Below are positions 40,898 to 49,181 of a stretch of DNA of 64,000 nt, piece after piece. Source of the DNA: Halobellus limi (GTDB lineage Archaea; Halobacteriota; Halobacteria; Halobacteriales; Haloferacaceae); contig NZ_CP031311.1 of NCBI RefSeq assembly GCF_004799685.1, positions 1,798,001 to 1,862,000 of the forward strand, in the 5' to 3' direction. Position 1 is the stretch's first letter, and the number at the start of each line of letters is the position of its first letter. The notes below the pieces were generated by a model. It saw only the letters and a program-made list of their open reading frames with translations. It searched no databases and was not told where the DNA came from. Position numbers and translations under genes: made by a program.

Positions 40898-41587
40898 CTA
40901 GCGGAGCGTCGCCCACAGCGCGGCGACCGTGAGGACGAACAGCCCCGTCGAGAGATCGTAGGCGTACGCGCCCGTCGTCACGCCGAGGATCGTCGCCGAC
41001 GCGCCACCGGCGGCCGCCGTCGACGCGCCGCCGAGGAGCCCGGAGACGACCGCCGCGAGGACGGGACCGACGCAACTCACGCAGGTCACGAGGCCGACGA
41101 GCCCCGAGAGGACGCCGGCCGCGGCCCGGCCGACGCCGACGTAGACCAAGATCGCGAGCGCGACGTAGCCGACCGTCTCGAACGGAATCAGCGCGATAGA
41201 CACCGGACCGCCGACGAGTAACACCGGCCCCCATCCGGGCATCGCCGGCGCGATTCGGAACGAGAGCGCGCCGCCCGATCCCGCCCCGACGAGCCCGCTC
41301 GTCCACGCGAGGACGAGCAGGTAGCCGGCGGCGACGACGGCCGCACCGACCGAGCGGCGGTCCGCCGGTACGGGAACGTCGACGGCGCGGACCGCGAGGA
41401 CGGCGAGGTTGATCCAGACGAACGGGTAGAGCAGGTACCGTAACGACAGCACCGCGGCGTCGGTCGCGAGGAGATACGTACCCACGAGAACCGACTCGAC
41501 GGCCAGCAGGGTACCCAGGAGCAGCACGGTCGACTGTGCCGGTCGCGGAACCGATGCGCGAAGCGTCGAGCGTTGGCGTTGGGTCAT
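40898..41587 (-). CDS. Polytopic membrane protein downstream of the ba3 oxidase operon
   Basis: A 229-residue protein with six or seven hydrophobic helices and few charged residues. A helix near the C-terminal third contains VTCVSCVGPVLAAV, with two cysteines and a Pro that could bind copper or haem. It lies 147 bp downstream of cbaC on the same strand, so it may be co-transcribed with cbaDBAC. It may correspond to an accessory gene seen after cba operons in other haloarchaea. The function is not known. Confidence 0.6.
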   Translation of the reverse strand: MTQRQRSTLRASVPRPAQSTVLLLGTLLAVESVLVGTYLLATDAAVLSLRYLLYPFVWINLAVLAVRAVDVPVPADRRSVGAAVVAAGYLLVLAWTSGLVGAGSGGALSFRIAPAMPGWGPVLLVGGPVSIALIPFETVGYVALAILVYVGVGRAAAGVLSGLVGLVTCVSCVGPVLAAVVSGLLGGASTAAAGGASATILGVTTGAYAYDLSTGLFVLTVAALWATLR

Positions 41588-41734
41588 CGGTGGATCTGTT
41601 TGGATCGGGGCGGGCGGTTGAGACGGTCCGTGTCGGTCGAGGCGAACCGTTCGCGCGGTCCTGCACCGGTCGAGTCGAGCGCCGGAGTGCGAGAGGAACT
41701 GGATCGCTAGACCCGAGCGTTCTTCGCCAGCCGA

Positions 41735-41950
41735 CTACGGGGTCGCCGCGCCCTCGTCCTCCTCGTCCGGCGTGAGGCGCCCGAGGACGTAGATCGCGGT
41801 GATGACCGCCAGCAACACCGCCTCGAAGGCGATGACCGCGACGAACGGCAGTTCGATCCCGAAGAACCCCGCTACCGTCCGGAACTCGACCGCGACCGGG
41901 ACGGTGAAGGCCACGAGCACTAAGAAGAGCGCCGGCGAGATCCGACGCAT
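41735..41950 (-). CDS. cbaC: ba3-type oxidase small subunit CbaC-like
   Basis: A 71-residue protein with two transmembrane helices (ALFLVLVAFTVPVAVEF and VAVIAFEAVLLAVITAIYVL) and an acidic tail. Its ATG shares one base with the stop of cbaA, a coupled arrangement. Position and size match the small subunit encoded after CbaA in the Natronomonas cbaDBAC operon. Identity rests on this order rather than on sequence motifs. Confidence 0.65.
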   Translation of the reverse strand: MRRISPALFLVLVAFTVPVAVEFRTVAGFFGIELPFVAVIAFEAVLLAVITAIYVLGRLTPDEEDEGAATP

Positions 41951-43746
41951 CAGCGACGCACCTCCGCGAGGCGGTCCGCGACGGTGTCGGCCGGCGCGAC
42001 GCCGGCCAGCGAGTCGAGCGAGAGGTTCCCGAGGGCGCCGACCGTGGCGTCGACCACCCACTCCAGGGAGATCGTCACCGGGAACCCGGGGCTGCTCCCG
42101 AGGAGGCCGGCGTCGTTGACGATGCTCGCGAGCGGCAGCGTGTAGGCGAGCACGACCAGGAGGACCGCGATGCCGGTCCACAGCGCGAGGTTGTCGAGGA
42201 CGAGCGGGGCGCCGCTCGACGGCGAGAGCGGCTCGGGGATCGTGTCGTCGACGGGCGTGTCGACGCGGTCGTCCGCCCACGTCGCGGCGACGTTGAACAG
42301 GAACAGCACGACGCTGAGGAACAGGAGCAGGCCGCCGAAGGCGATCTGCATCCTGATCTCGCCGACGCTGCCGACGGCCGCCGCGAAGTCGAAGTTCTGA
42401 TACTGCGGCTCGGCGGTGCGCCGCGGGACGCCGAAGAGGCCGGCGCGGTGCATCGCGTTGGACATAAAGACCATCCCGATGAACCACAGGATCACCTGAA
42501 GGAGACCGATCGGACGGCTGTACACCGCCTTTCCGGTGAGCTGCGGCAGGAGCCAGTAGGTCCCCGCCATCATCGTCAGCGCCACGGCGGTCCCGACGGT
42601 CATGTGGAAGTGTCCCGGAACCCACAGCGTGTTGTGGACGAGGTAGTTGATGTTCATCCCGGCGTTGATCATCCCCGAGAAGCCGCCGGCGGCGAACATC
42701 AGCCCCGCGAGCGCCATCCCGGCGAAGGCCGGGTCGCGCCACGGCAGCGCGCCGAGCCAGCTGAGGTACCCTTCACCGCCCCGCTGGCGCGCGCCGTGCT
42801 CGACGCTCGCGACGACGGTGAACGCCGTCAGGAGCGACGGCAGCAGCAGGAACATCGTGTTCGTCATCGCGATGAACTTGAACCCCTCCGCGATGCCGGG
42901 GTCGACGTACTGGTGGTGGATCCCGACCGGCGTCGACAGCAGGACGAACAGGACGAAGACGACGCGCGCGAGCGGGTCGCTGAACAGCCGCCCGCCGGAG
43001 AGCTTCGGCAGTACCGTGTACCACAGCAGGTACGCGGGCATCAGCCAGAAGTAGACGACCGGGTGGCCGAAGTACCAAAAGAGCGTCCGCGTGAGCAGCG
43101 GGTTGACCGTCTCGATGAGGCCGAGCGACCACGGGATGAGGAAGAACACGACCGAGACGGCGACCCCGAGCGTCGAGACGTACCACATGATCATCGTCGT
43201 CAGGACCATAAACGCCTGCAGCGGGATCCGGCTGTCCGGGTTCTCGCCCCGCCAGCCGCGGTAGGTGAGGAACCAGTCCGCCCCCGCCATCCACGTGCCG
43301 ATGATGAACATCGCCAGCCCGATGTAGAAGATCGGGTGCGCCTGCAGCGGCGCGTAGAACGTGTAGAGCACGTCCGCGCTCATCGGGATCTCGGGGAACA
43401 GCCCGGCGACGATGGCGACCGTGGCCAGCACCGTGCCGGTCGTCATCAGCCCGAACCACGCCCAGGTCAACCGAATGTCCGGAAGCGGCCGGTCGAAACT
43501 CCGGGTGACCGCCCAGGTGAACAGCCCGACGAGGAAGAAGATCGTGAACACCAACGCGAGCAGGACGCCGTGGGCCGTCAGGAGCGTGTAGTAGTCGACC
43601 GAGTCGATGACGCGGAGCACGTTCGTCCGGTGGAGCGCCTGGATCAGTCCGAAGAGCGCGCCGATGCCGAGCGCGACGAACGCGACCGCGAACGACGCCT
43701 GTACGACCTTCGCTTCGTCCGGGTAGTTGTCGACGAACGTGGCCAT
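41950..43746 (-). CDS. cbaA: ba3-type cytochrome c oxidase subunit I
   Basis: A 598-residue haem-copper oxidase subunit of the B (ba3) type with about 13 helices. Low-spin haem His H59 lies in TAHGVLLALVF. Cu-B ligands are in YFGHPVVYFWLMPAY and the His pair GIHHQYVDP. The two later His in VPGHFHMTVG bind the high-spin and low-spin haems. The usual A-type proton-channel residues (such as the D-channel Asp) are not evident, as expected for ba3. It reduces O2 to water with electrons from CbaB/halocyanin. It is separated from cbaB by one base. Confidence 0.92.
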   Translation of the reverse strand: MATFVDNYPDEAKVVQASFAVAFVALGIGALFGLIQALHRTNVLRVIDSVDYYTLLTAHGVLLALVFTIFFLVGLFTWAVTRSFDRPLPDIRLTWAWFGLMTTGTVLATVAIVAGLFPEIPMSADVLYTFYAPLQAHPIFYIGLAMFIIGTWMAGADWFLTYRGWRGENPDSRIPLQAFMVLTTMIMWYVSTLGVAVSVVFFLIPWSLGLIETVNPLLTRTLFWYFGHPVVYFWLMPAYLLWYTVLPKLSGGRLFSDPLARVVFVLFVLLSTPVGIHHQYVDPGIAEGFKFIAMTNTMFLLLPSLLTAFTVVASVEHGARQRGGEGYLSWLGALPWRDPAFAGMALAGLMFAAGGFSGMINAGMNINYLVHNTLWVPGHFHMTVGTAVALTMMAGTYWLLPQLTGKAVYSRPIGLLQVILWFIGMVFMSNAMHRAGLFGVPRRTAEPQYQNFDFAAAVGSVGEIRMQIAFGGLLLFLSVVLFLFNVAATWADDRVDTPVDDTIPEPLSPSSGAPLVLDNLALWTGIAVLLVVLAYTLPLASIVNDAGLLGSSPGFPVTISLEWVVDATVGALGNLSLDSLAGVAPADTVADRLAEVRR

Positions 43747-43747
43747 C

Positions 43748-44263
43748 TCAGTTCACCACCATACTCTCGTTCCACTCGCTCTGCGGGACGACTTCGATCT
43801 TCCCCTCCATCGCGTGGTGGGCGCTCCCGCAGTACTCGTTACAGAGGAGTCCGTACTCGGTCGGTTCGCCGAACTCGACGGTGATCGTCGCCACCTGGCC
43901 GGGAATCGCCATCGTGTTCGCGTTCGTCCCGACGATCTCGAACCCGTGGATCACGTCGGGTGAGGTCACGTGGAACGTCACCGTCGAATGTGCTGGCACG
44001 CGGATCGGCTCCGACGTGCCCGGCTCGAAGAGGAACTGCCTGGCGACGACGTAGACGTCGTACTCGTTCTCGCCCGACTGGTAGGTCCCGGGCTCCCCGA
44101 ACCGCGGGTGATCGTCGAGCGAGGCCGGATCCACCTGTCCTCCCTCGTCGTCGACCATCGCGATACCCGCGCCGACCGCGCCGTAGGAGACCGTGGCGAT
44201 GAACCCGACGATGAGAAGCAGTGCGCCCGCGAGCCAGATCTTTTCGTACCTGTGTATCTCCAT
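43748..44263 (-). CDS. cbaB: ba3-type cytochrome c oxidase subunit II (CuA)
   Basis: A 171-residue protein with a single N-terminal membrane helix (LAGALLLIVGFIATVSYGA) and an external cupredoxin domain. The dinuclear CuA site is complete: His in IHGFEIVG, then Cys, Cys and His in CNEYCGSAHHAMEG, plus Met. It accepts electrons from a soluble or anchored carrier, probably a halocyanin in this organism, and passes them to CbaA. It lies between cbaD and cbaA with 1-4 bp gaps. Confidence 0.92.
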   Translation of the reverse strand: MEIHRYEKIWLAGALLLIVGFIATVSYGAVGAGIAMVDDEGGQVDPASLDDHPRFGEPGTYQSGENEYDVYVVARQFLFEPGTSEPIRVPAHSTVTFHVTSPDVIHGFEIVGTNANTMAIPGQVATITVEFGEPTEYGLLCNEYCGSAHHAMEGKIEVVPQSEWNESMVVN

Positions 44264-44267
44264 TATA

Positions 44268-44549
44268 TCACCCGATCACCGTGAGATCGCCGCCCAGGAA
44301 CTCGACGAAGTACATAAAGATCCACATCGCGCCCACGATGACCATGTAGATCGCGATGAGGACGAGCGTCCCGACCGGATCGAAGTCGTCGTGGTCGATC
44401 CGCCGGACGATTCCGGACCGGCCCGACCCGATGACGTACCCCTCGTCGTCGACCGACTCGGGGTCGGGAATCGGTGGTCCGTTCTCGCTGGCTGCGTCCC
44501 CCGACGGGGTCGCAACGTCTCCTGGCTCCGTGTCCGACTCCGCTGACAT
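44268..44549 (-). CDS. cbaD: ba3-type oxidase small subunit CbaD-like
   Basis: A 93-residue protein. An acidic, Ser/Pro-rich N-terminal half is followed by one transmembrane helix (VGTLVLIAIYMVIVGAMWIFMYFVEFL). It is the first gene of the cbaDBAC-type operon, in the same position and with the same topology as CbaD of Natronomonas. A TATA-like element (GTTAAAGAAC, minus strand, 44571-44580) lies 22-31 bp upstream. Confidence 0.7.
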   Translation of the reverse strand: MSAESDTEPGDVATPSGDAASENGPPIPDPESVDDEGYVIGSGRSGIVRRIDHDDFDPVGTLVLIAIYMVIVGAMWIFMYFVEFLGGDLTVIG

Positions 44550-44570
44550 ACTGCTCCCTATCGACGGGAC

Positions 44571-44610
44571 GTTCTTTAACGAGCAGAGAGATTCCTACGT
44601 TGTGGGAATC
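44571..44610. promoter_or_regulatory. Divergent cba / copper-gene promoter with GATTCC palindrome
   Basis: The 99-bp divergent gap holds the cbaD TATA element (44571-44580) and, next to it, the inverted repeat GATTCC (44590-44595) and GGAATC (44605-44610) with a 9-base spacer. A third GGAATC half-site lies at 44621-44626. A regulator binding here could control the oxidase and the copper genes together. Confidence 0.45.
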
Positions 44611-44648
44611 GGCGAAATGCGGAATCAAACTGGGTCGAACGTAGGGGT

Positions 44649-44864
44649 ATGGAACTGACGCCACGACTCGCCGGGATGGTCGCGTTACTAGCGTTCTTAC
44701 CTGTCCTCGCCTTCGGACTCTTCCGGACCTGGTGGGCAGGCGCGATCACGCTGGTCAACGTCGTCATTATCGCCGTGAGTCTCTATCTCCTGATGTCGCC
44801 GACCGAGGAGGAAGGACACACCGCCGACAACGGCGTCGAGAACGCGGGCGACGAAGCGCTCTGA
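44649..44864 (+). CDS. Small two-helix membrane protein in the oxidase/copper locus
   Basis: A 71-residue protein with two hydrophobic helices (MVALLAFLPVLAFGLF and AITLVNVVIIAVSLYLLM) and an acidic tail. It is the first gene of the set divergent from cbaDBAC and stops six bases before the DsbD/SafE-like gene. A role in oxidase assembly or copper handling is inferred from position only. Confidence 0.6.
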   Translation: MELTPRLAGMVALLAFLPVLAFGLFRTWWAGAITLVNVVIIAVSLYLLMSPTEEEGHTADNGVENAGDEAL

Positions 44865-44870
44865 TCGGCC

Positions 44871-45707
44871 GTGTCCGCACTGTCGCTCGGCGATCCGGTG
44901 TTCGGCATCGTCCCCCTTTCTGCAGTCGACGTCGGCGACCTCGCCGCTTCGAACGTCGAGGCGGGCGTCTTTCTGGTCATCGGTGCGCTCGGCGGTGCAC
45001 ACTGTCTGGGGATGTGCGGCCCGCTCGTGAGCGTCTACGCCGACCGGCTCGAAGCGACTGAGGACACTGACGTCGGACTGTCGCTCCGGCAGGTCCGACA
45101 GCACGCCCTGTTCAACCTCGGACGGGCCGGTGGATACGCGATCGTCGGAGCCGTGCTCGCACTCGTCGGCGCGGTCGCGGTCGGGGCGGCGGACTCGGTC
45201 GTCGCGTTCGGAAACGGAATCAGGGCGGCGACCGGAATCCTCGTCGGCACCCTCATTATGGTGACTGGCGTCTCCTACCTCCGCGGCGGAACCGGCGGAA
45301 CGGTGCGTCTGCCGGGGCGACTCTCGGCCGTGTTCACCCGCGTGAGCACCGCGCTCACGAGTCGAGTCGACGCCCTCGTCGGCGACGCCAGAATCGCCGG
45401 GCTCGGCTTCGGACACGCGTTCCTCCCCTGTCCGATCACGTTCCCAGCGTACCTGTACGCGTTCGTGATCGGCGATCCGGTCCGCGCGGCGTTCCTCCTC
45501 TCGCTCCTGGGACTCGGGACGTTCCCGACGCTGTTCGTCTACGGGACGGCGCTGGGGTCGCTCTCGGCGGGCCGTCGCCGGTCGCTGCACCGCGTCCTCG
45601 GGGCGGCGTTTCTCCTCCTGGGGTATCTGCCGCTGGCGCACGGCCTGATGCTCGTCGGCATCCACATCCCCCACCCGATGGTCCCGATCTATCAGCCGCT
45701 GGGATAG
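44871..45707 (+). CDS. DsbD/SafE-like membrane protein (sulfite exporter/UreH-type)
   Basis: A 278-residue membrane protein with six to seven helices and a GTG start. The first core helix has GALGGAHCLGMCGPLVSVYA, in which HCxxMC is the hallmark of the SafE/DsbD_2 family found beside CcoI/FixI-type copper ATPases. FLPCPITFPAYLYAF is the second conserved Cys-Pro motif. In bacteria members at this position (CcoH/CcoS neighbours) support haem-copper oxidase assembly. It probably moves reductant or copper across the membrane. It stands between the small membrane protein and the ATPase. Confidence 0.78.
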   Translation: MSALSLGDPVFGIVPLSAVDVGDLAASNVEAGVFLVIGALGGAHCLGMCGPLVSVYADRLEATEDTDVGLSLRQVRQHALFNLGRAGGYAIVGAVLALVGAVAVGAADSVVAFGNGIRAATGILVGTLIMVTGVSYLRGGTGGTVRLPGRLSAVFTRVSTALTSRVDALVGDARIAGLGFGHAFLPCPITFPAYLYAFVIGDPVRAAFLLSLLGLGTFPTLFVYGTALGSLSAGRRRSLHRVLGAAFLLLGYLPLAHGLMLVGIHIPHPMVPIYQPLG

Positions 45708-45854
45708 CACTATGATTCTCCGCGTAGAGACACGTACGTCGAAGCGCGCAAACGGCGCGCTGGGGCGGACGGATGCGAGCATCGCACACCCGACAGACGG
45801 GACCACACGGGAGGCCCTCGCGCCCCCGACGCCCGGGGTCACACGGGAGAACGA

Positions 45855-48599
45855 ATGGCAGACCCACACGAGACGTGCCGGAGCGGGCCGATGAGTGACG
45901 ACGACGACGCAGCGACGTGTTCGCTCTGTGATCTGCCGACGCCGGACCCGCCGCTGACCGGCGAGGACGTCGGGGGAACGTACTGCTGTCGCGGCTGCCT
46001 GGAGGTGTCGCGGGCGCTCGGCGGCCCCGAGGCGGCCGCCGACGCCGCGGAGTCCGACCTGGCGGGAGCGCTCGGTGCCGAGGAGGCGGGAATCCCGGCC
46101 GGGACGGGGACCGACGGCGCCGCCGACGCGGATCCGCCGGAAGGTGCCGATCCGCCGGAGGACGCCGAACAGACGTACCTCTCGGTCGACGGGATGCACT
46201 GTGCGACCTGCGAGACGTTCATCGAGTCCACTTCCGAAAAGGACGACGGCGTCTACGCGGCCGAGGCGTCCTACGCGACGGATATGCTCTCTGTCACGTA
46301 CGACCCCGAACGGACCGACGTCGACGAACTCGGCGACCACCTCGGCCGGTACGGCTACGACGTCGACGATCCGGAGGCGACGACCGACGACGACCGGTCG
46401 GGGCTGGCGTCGTTCCTCATCGGCGGCGGCGTCTTCGGGATGATGGTGATGGTCTGGTACGCCGTCTTCCTGTACCCCACCTACCTCGGCTTCGAACCGC
46501 TCGTCGACCTCGGCGGGTTCGACGGCCTCTACGTCCTCGGGAACGTCTGGGTGATGTCCTCGATCGTCCTGTTCTACACGGGCTATCCGATCCTCCGCGG
46601 GGCGTACGTCAGCGTCCGCGCGGGCCAGCCGAACATGGACCTCCTCGTCGCCCTCGCGGCCGTCGCGGCGTACGTCTTCAGCGTCGGCGCGATGCTCGCC
46701 GGGCGGACGCACGTCTACTTCGACGTGAGCGTCGCCATCGTCCTCGTCGTCACCGTCGGCAACTACTACGAGGACCGGATCAAACGCGGCGCGGCGAGTC
46801 GGCTGACGGACCTGACGAGCGCCCGCGTCGAGGACGCGACCCGGCTCCGGCCGGACGGAGCGACGGAGACGGTCCCCGTCGAGGACCTGACGTCCGGCGA
46901 TCGGGTACTCGTCAGGCCGGGCGAGCGGATCCCCGTCGACGGCGTCGTCGCCGACGGGAGCGCCGCGGTCGACGAGTCGCTCGTCACGGGCGAGTCGCTG
47001 CCGGACCGGCGCGTCCCGGGCGACGACGTCCTCGGCGGGACCGTCGTCACCGACGATCCGATCACCGTCGAGGTGGGCGAGACCGCCGACAGCACGCTCG
47101 ATCGGCTGGTCGAGCGGCTCTGGCGGATCCAGTCCTCGCGCTCGGGCGCCCAGCGGCTCGCGGACAAGCTCGCGACGGTGTTCGTCCCGCTCGTCCTGAC
47201 GCTCGCGGCCCTGACGACTGCGGGGCTCCTCGCGACCGGGGCGCCGCTCGCGGCGTCGGTCCTGACCGGGCTCACCGTGCTCGTCGTCTCCTGTCCCTGC
47301 GCGCTCGGACTGGCGACGCCGCTCGCCGTGGCCGCGGGCGTCCGCGATGCCGCCGACGCGGGCATCGTCGTCGGCTCGGACGCCGTCTTCGAGGAGGTCC
47401 CCGACGCCGACGTGGTCGTCTTCGACAAGACCGGGACGCTGACCGACGGCCGGATGCGGGTCGTCGACGTTCGCGGAGAAGACCGCTCGGGCGACGCCGG
47501 GTCGCCACAGCGGGTCGGGGCCGCGCCCGACGGCGGCGAGGTCGACCGCGCCCTCGGAGACCACGGCGACCGGGACGTCGAGAGCGGGTTCGATGACCGC
47601 GAGGACGGCGAGAGCGCTGCCGACTTCGAGGACAGCGAGGGCGCTTTCGGAGTCGGTGACCCAGACGGCGGCGTCGCGGTGGCGCTCGAACTCGCCGCCG
47701 CGGTCGAGCGGTACGACTCGCACCCGATCGCCGGGGCCGTCGTCGAGGCCGGTCCCGAGGCGCTCCCTGACGTGCGCGACCCAGAGACGCACCCGAAGGG
47801 CGTGACGGGGGACGTCGACCTGACGAACTACGGCGGTCCGGCGGCGGGTAGAGAGGGGGAGACCGAAATCGCGGTCGGGCACCCCGACCTCCTGAAATCG
47901 CGCGGGATGGAGATCCCCGACGGACTCGCGACGTCGGCGAACGCGGTTCGGGCGGACGGGCGCGTGCCGGCGCTCGTCGGCTGGGGCGGCCGTGCGCGCG
48001 CCCTCCTCGCGGTCGGCGACGCGCCGCGGACCGAGTGGGACAGAGTCGTCACAGACCTCGGGGGAGACCGAGAGATCGTCGTGCTCACCGGCGACGACGA
48101 ACGGGCGGCGGCGCAGTTCGAGCGTCACCCGGCCGTCGACGAGGTGTTCGCCGGCGTGCCACCGGAGGCGAAGGCCGAAACGGTGGGCCGTCTCCGCGAC
48201 CGCGGCACCGTCGCGATGGTCGGCGACGGCTCCAACGACGCGCCGGCGCTCGCGACGGCGGACGTGGGGATCGCGCTCGGCTCCGGCACCGACCTCGCCG
48301 GCAGCGCGGCCGACGCCGTGATCGTCGACCGCGGACTCGACGCCGTCTCCGACGTGTTCGACGTCGCCGGCGGGACGCACCGCCGCATCCGGGAGAACCT
48401 CGGGTGGGCGTTCGTGTACAACCTCGTGGCCGTCCCGCTGGCGATCGCCGGCCTGCTCAACCCGCTCTTGGCCGCCGTCGCGATGGGCGCGAGCAGCCTC
48501 CTCGTCGTCACCAACTCCTCCCGGTCGATCCTCCCGTCGCCCGCCGCCTCGAACGACGAACCGGGAGCCACGAGTTCCGGGGTCGCCACCGACGAGTGA
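45855..48599 (+). CDS. Copper-transporting P-type ATPase (CcoI/FixI-like)
   Basis: A 914-residue P1B ATPase. The N-terminus has a Cys-rich metal-binding domain (CSLCDLPTPDPPL...YCCRGCLEV) and one HMA domain (MHCATCETF). The transmembrane metal site is SCPCALGLATP. The phosphatase domain shows TGES, the phosphorylation site DKTGTLTDG carries the catalytic Asp, HP occurs in SHPIAGAVV, and the hinge is GDGSNDAPAL. An acidic insertion of about 70 residues sits between DKTG and SHPI. Together with the oxidase next door, this fits the FixI/CcoI type that exports Cu+ for oxidase assembly. The start could also be the Met 12 codons on. Confidence 0.9.
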   Translation: MADPHETCRSGPMSDDDDAATCSLCDLPTPDPPLTGEDVGGTYCCRGCLEVSRALGGPEAAADAAESDLAGALGAEEAGIPAGTGTDGAADADPPEGADPPEDAEQTYLSVDGMHCATCETFIESTSEKDDGVYAAEASYATDMLSVTYDPERTDVDELGDHLGRYGYDVDDPEATTDDDRSGLASFLIGGGVFGMMVMVWYAVFLYPTYLGFEPLVDLGGFDGLYVLGNVWVMSSIVLFYTGYPILRGAYVSVRAGQPNMDLLVALAAVAAYVFSVGAMLAGRTHVYFDVSVAIVLVVTVGNYYEDRIKRGAASRLTDLTSARVEDATRLRPDGATETVPVEDLTSGDRVLVRPGERIPVDGVVADGSAAVDESLVTGESLPDRRVPGDDVLGGTVVTDDPITVEVGETADSTLDRLVERLWRIQSSRSGAQRLADKLATVFVPLVLTLAALTTAGLLATGAPLAASVLTGLTVLVVSCPCALGLATPLAVAAGVRDAADAGIVVGSDAVFEEVPDADVVVFDKTGTLTDGRMRVVDVRGEDRSGDAGSPQRVGAAPDGGEVDRALGDHGDRDVESGFDDREDGESAADFEDSEGAFGVGDPDGGVAVALELAAAVERYDSHPIAGAVVEAGPEALPDVRDPETHPKGVTGDVDLTNYGGPAAGREGETEIAVGHPDLLKSRGMEIPDGLATSANAVRADGRVPALVGWGGRARALLAVGDAPRTEWDRVVTDLGGDREIVVLTGDDERAAAQFERHPAVDEVFAGVPPEAKAETVGRLRDRGTVAMVGDGSNDAPALATADVGIALGSGTDLAGSAADAVIVDRGLDAVSDVFDVAGGTHRRIRENLGWAFVYNLVAVPLAIAGLLNPLLAAVAMGASSLLVVTNSSRSILPSPAASNDEPGATSSGVATDE

Positions 48600-48604
48600 C
48601 GCCG

Positions 48605-49099
48605 ATGAACCACGAGGAGGACGCGATCGATTCCGCGGACCGGCCCGGCGACGAGACCGTTTCGGCCGACGACGGGCTCCCGTCGGTCCACCTCGACGGC
48701 CGCTTCGGACCCGGGGATAGCGACGGCCGGTCCCGATTATCGCACAACGACGGCCGTTCCGGGTCCGACGACGGTGACGAACCTTCCCAACCCGACGACA
48801 GCGGCTCGGAGTCGGCGGACTCCTACGGCGTCGATCTCCCGGCCGGGTGGTCGGCGCGCTCGGGCGACCGGACGGCGGTGTACGAGAGTAGCGGTGGCGC
48901 CCACCGCGTCCGCGTCGTCGAGTTCTCCAGGGGGCTGTCGCTGTACTGGTGGGTCGACGTCTTCGTCCGCGACGGCGGCGAGTGGCGGCGGCTTGCGGTC
49001 GGCCTCGGAGACAGTTACACCGACCCCGAGGCGGCCGCCGCGGCCGTCGAGTCGTATCTCGACCGCGTCGGCGGCGGGAGAGGTCCCAGCGGTCAGTGA
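48605..49099 (+). CDS. Acidic protein of unknown function
   Basis: A 164-residue protein with a low-complexity Asp/Ser/Gly N-terminal half (to about 75). A compact C-terminal domain follows (SYGVDLPAGWSARSGDRT, then VVEFSRGLSLYWWVDVFVRDGG) with several Trp and a final helix DPEAAAAAVESYLDRVG. It begins five bases after the copper ATPase stop and may be co-transcribed. I do not recognise the family. It is soluble with no signal. Confidence 0.6.
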   Translation: MNHEEDAIDSADRPGDETVSADDGLPSVHLDGRFGPGDSDGRSRLSHNDGRSGSDDGDEPSQPDDSGSESADSYGVDLPAGWSARSGDRTAVYESSGGAHRVRVVEFSRGLSLYWWVDVFVRDGGEWRRLAVGLGDSYTDPEAAAAAVESYLDRVGGGRGPSGQ

Positions 49100-49181
49100 T
49101 CGTCGTGCCCCTCGGCCGGGGTGGGATGCCCGACCGCTCGTATGGGTCGGATTTTTTTCGGTGCCTCGCGAACCCTCCGGT

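Noticed and set aside
45712..45894. 60-codon frame before the copper ATPase
   Set aside because: Codon bias is poor, the composition random, and it overlaps the ATPase start.
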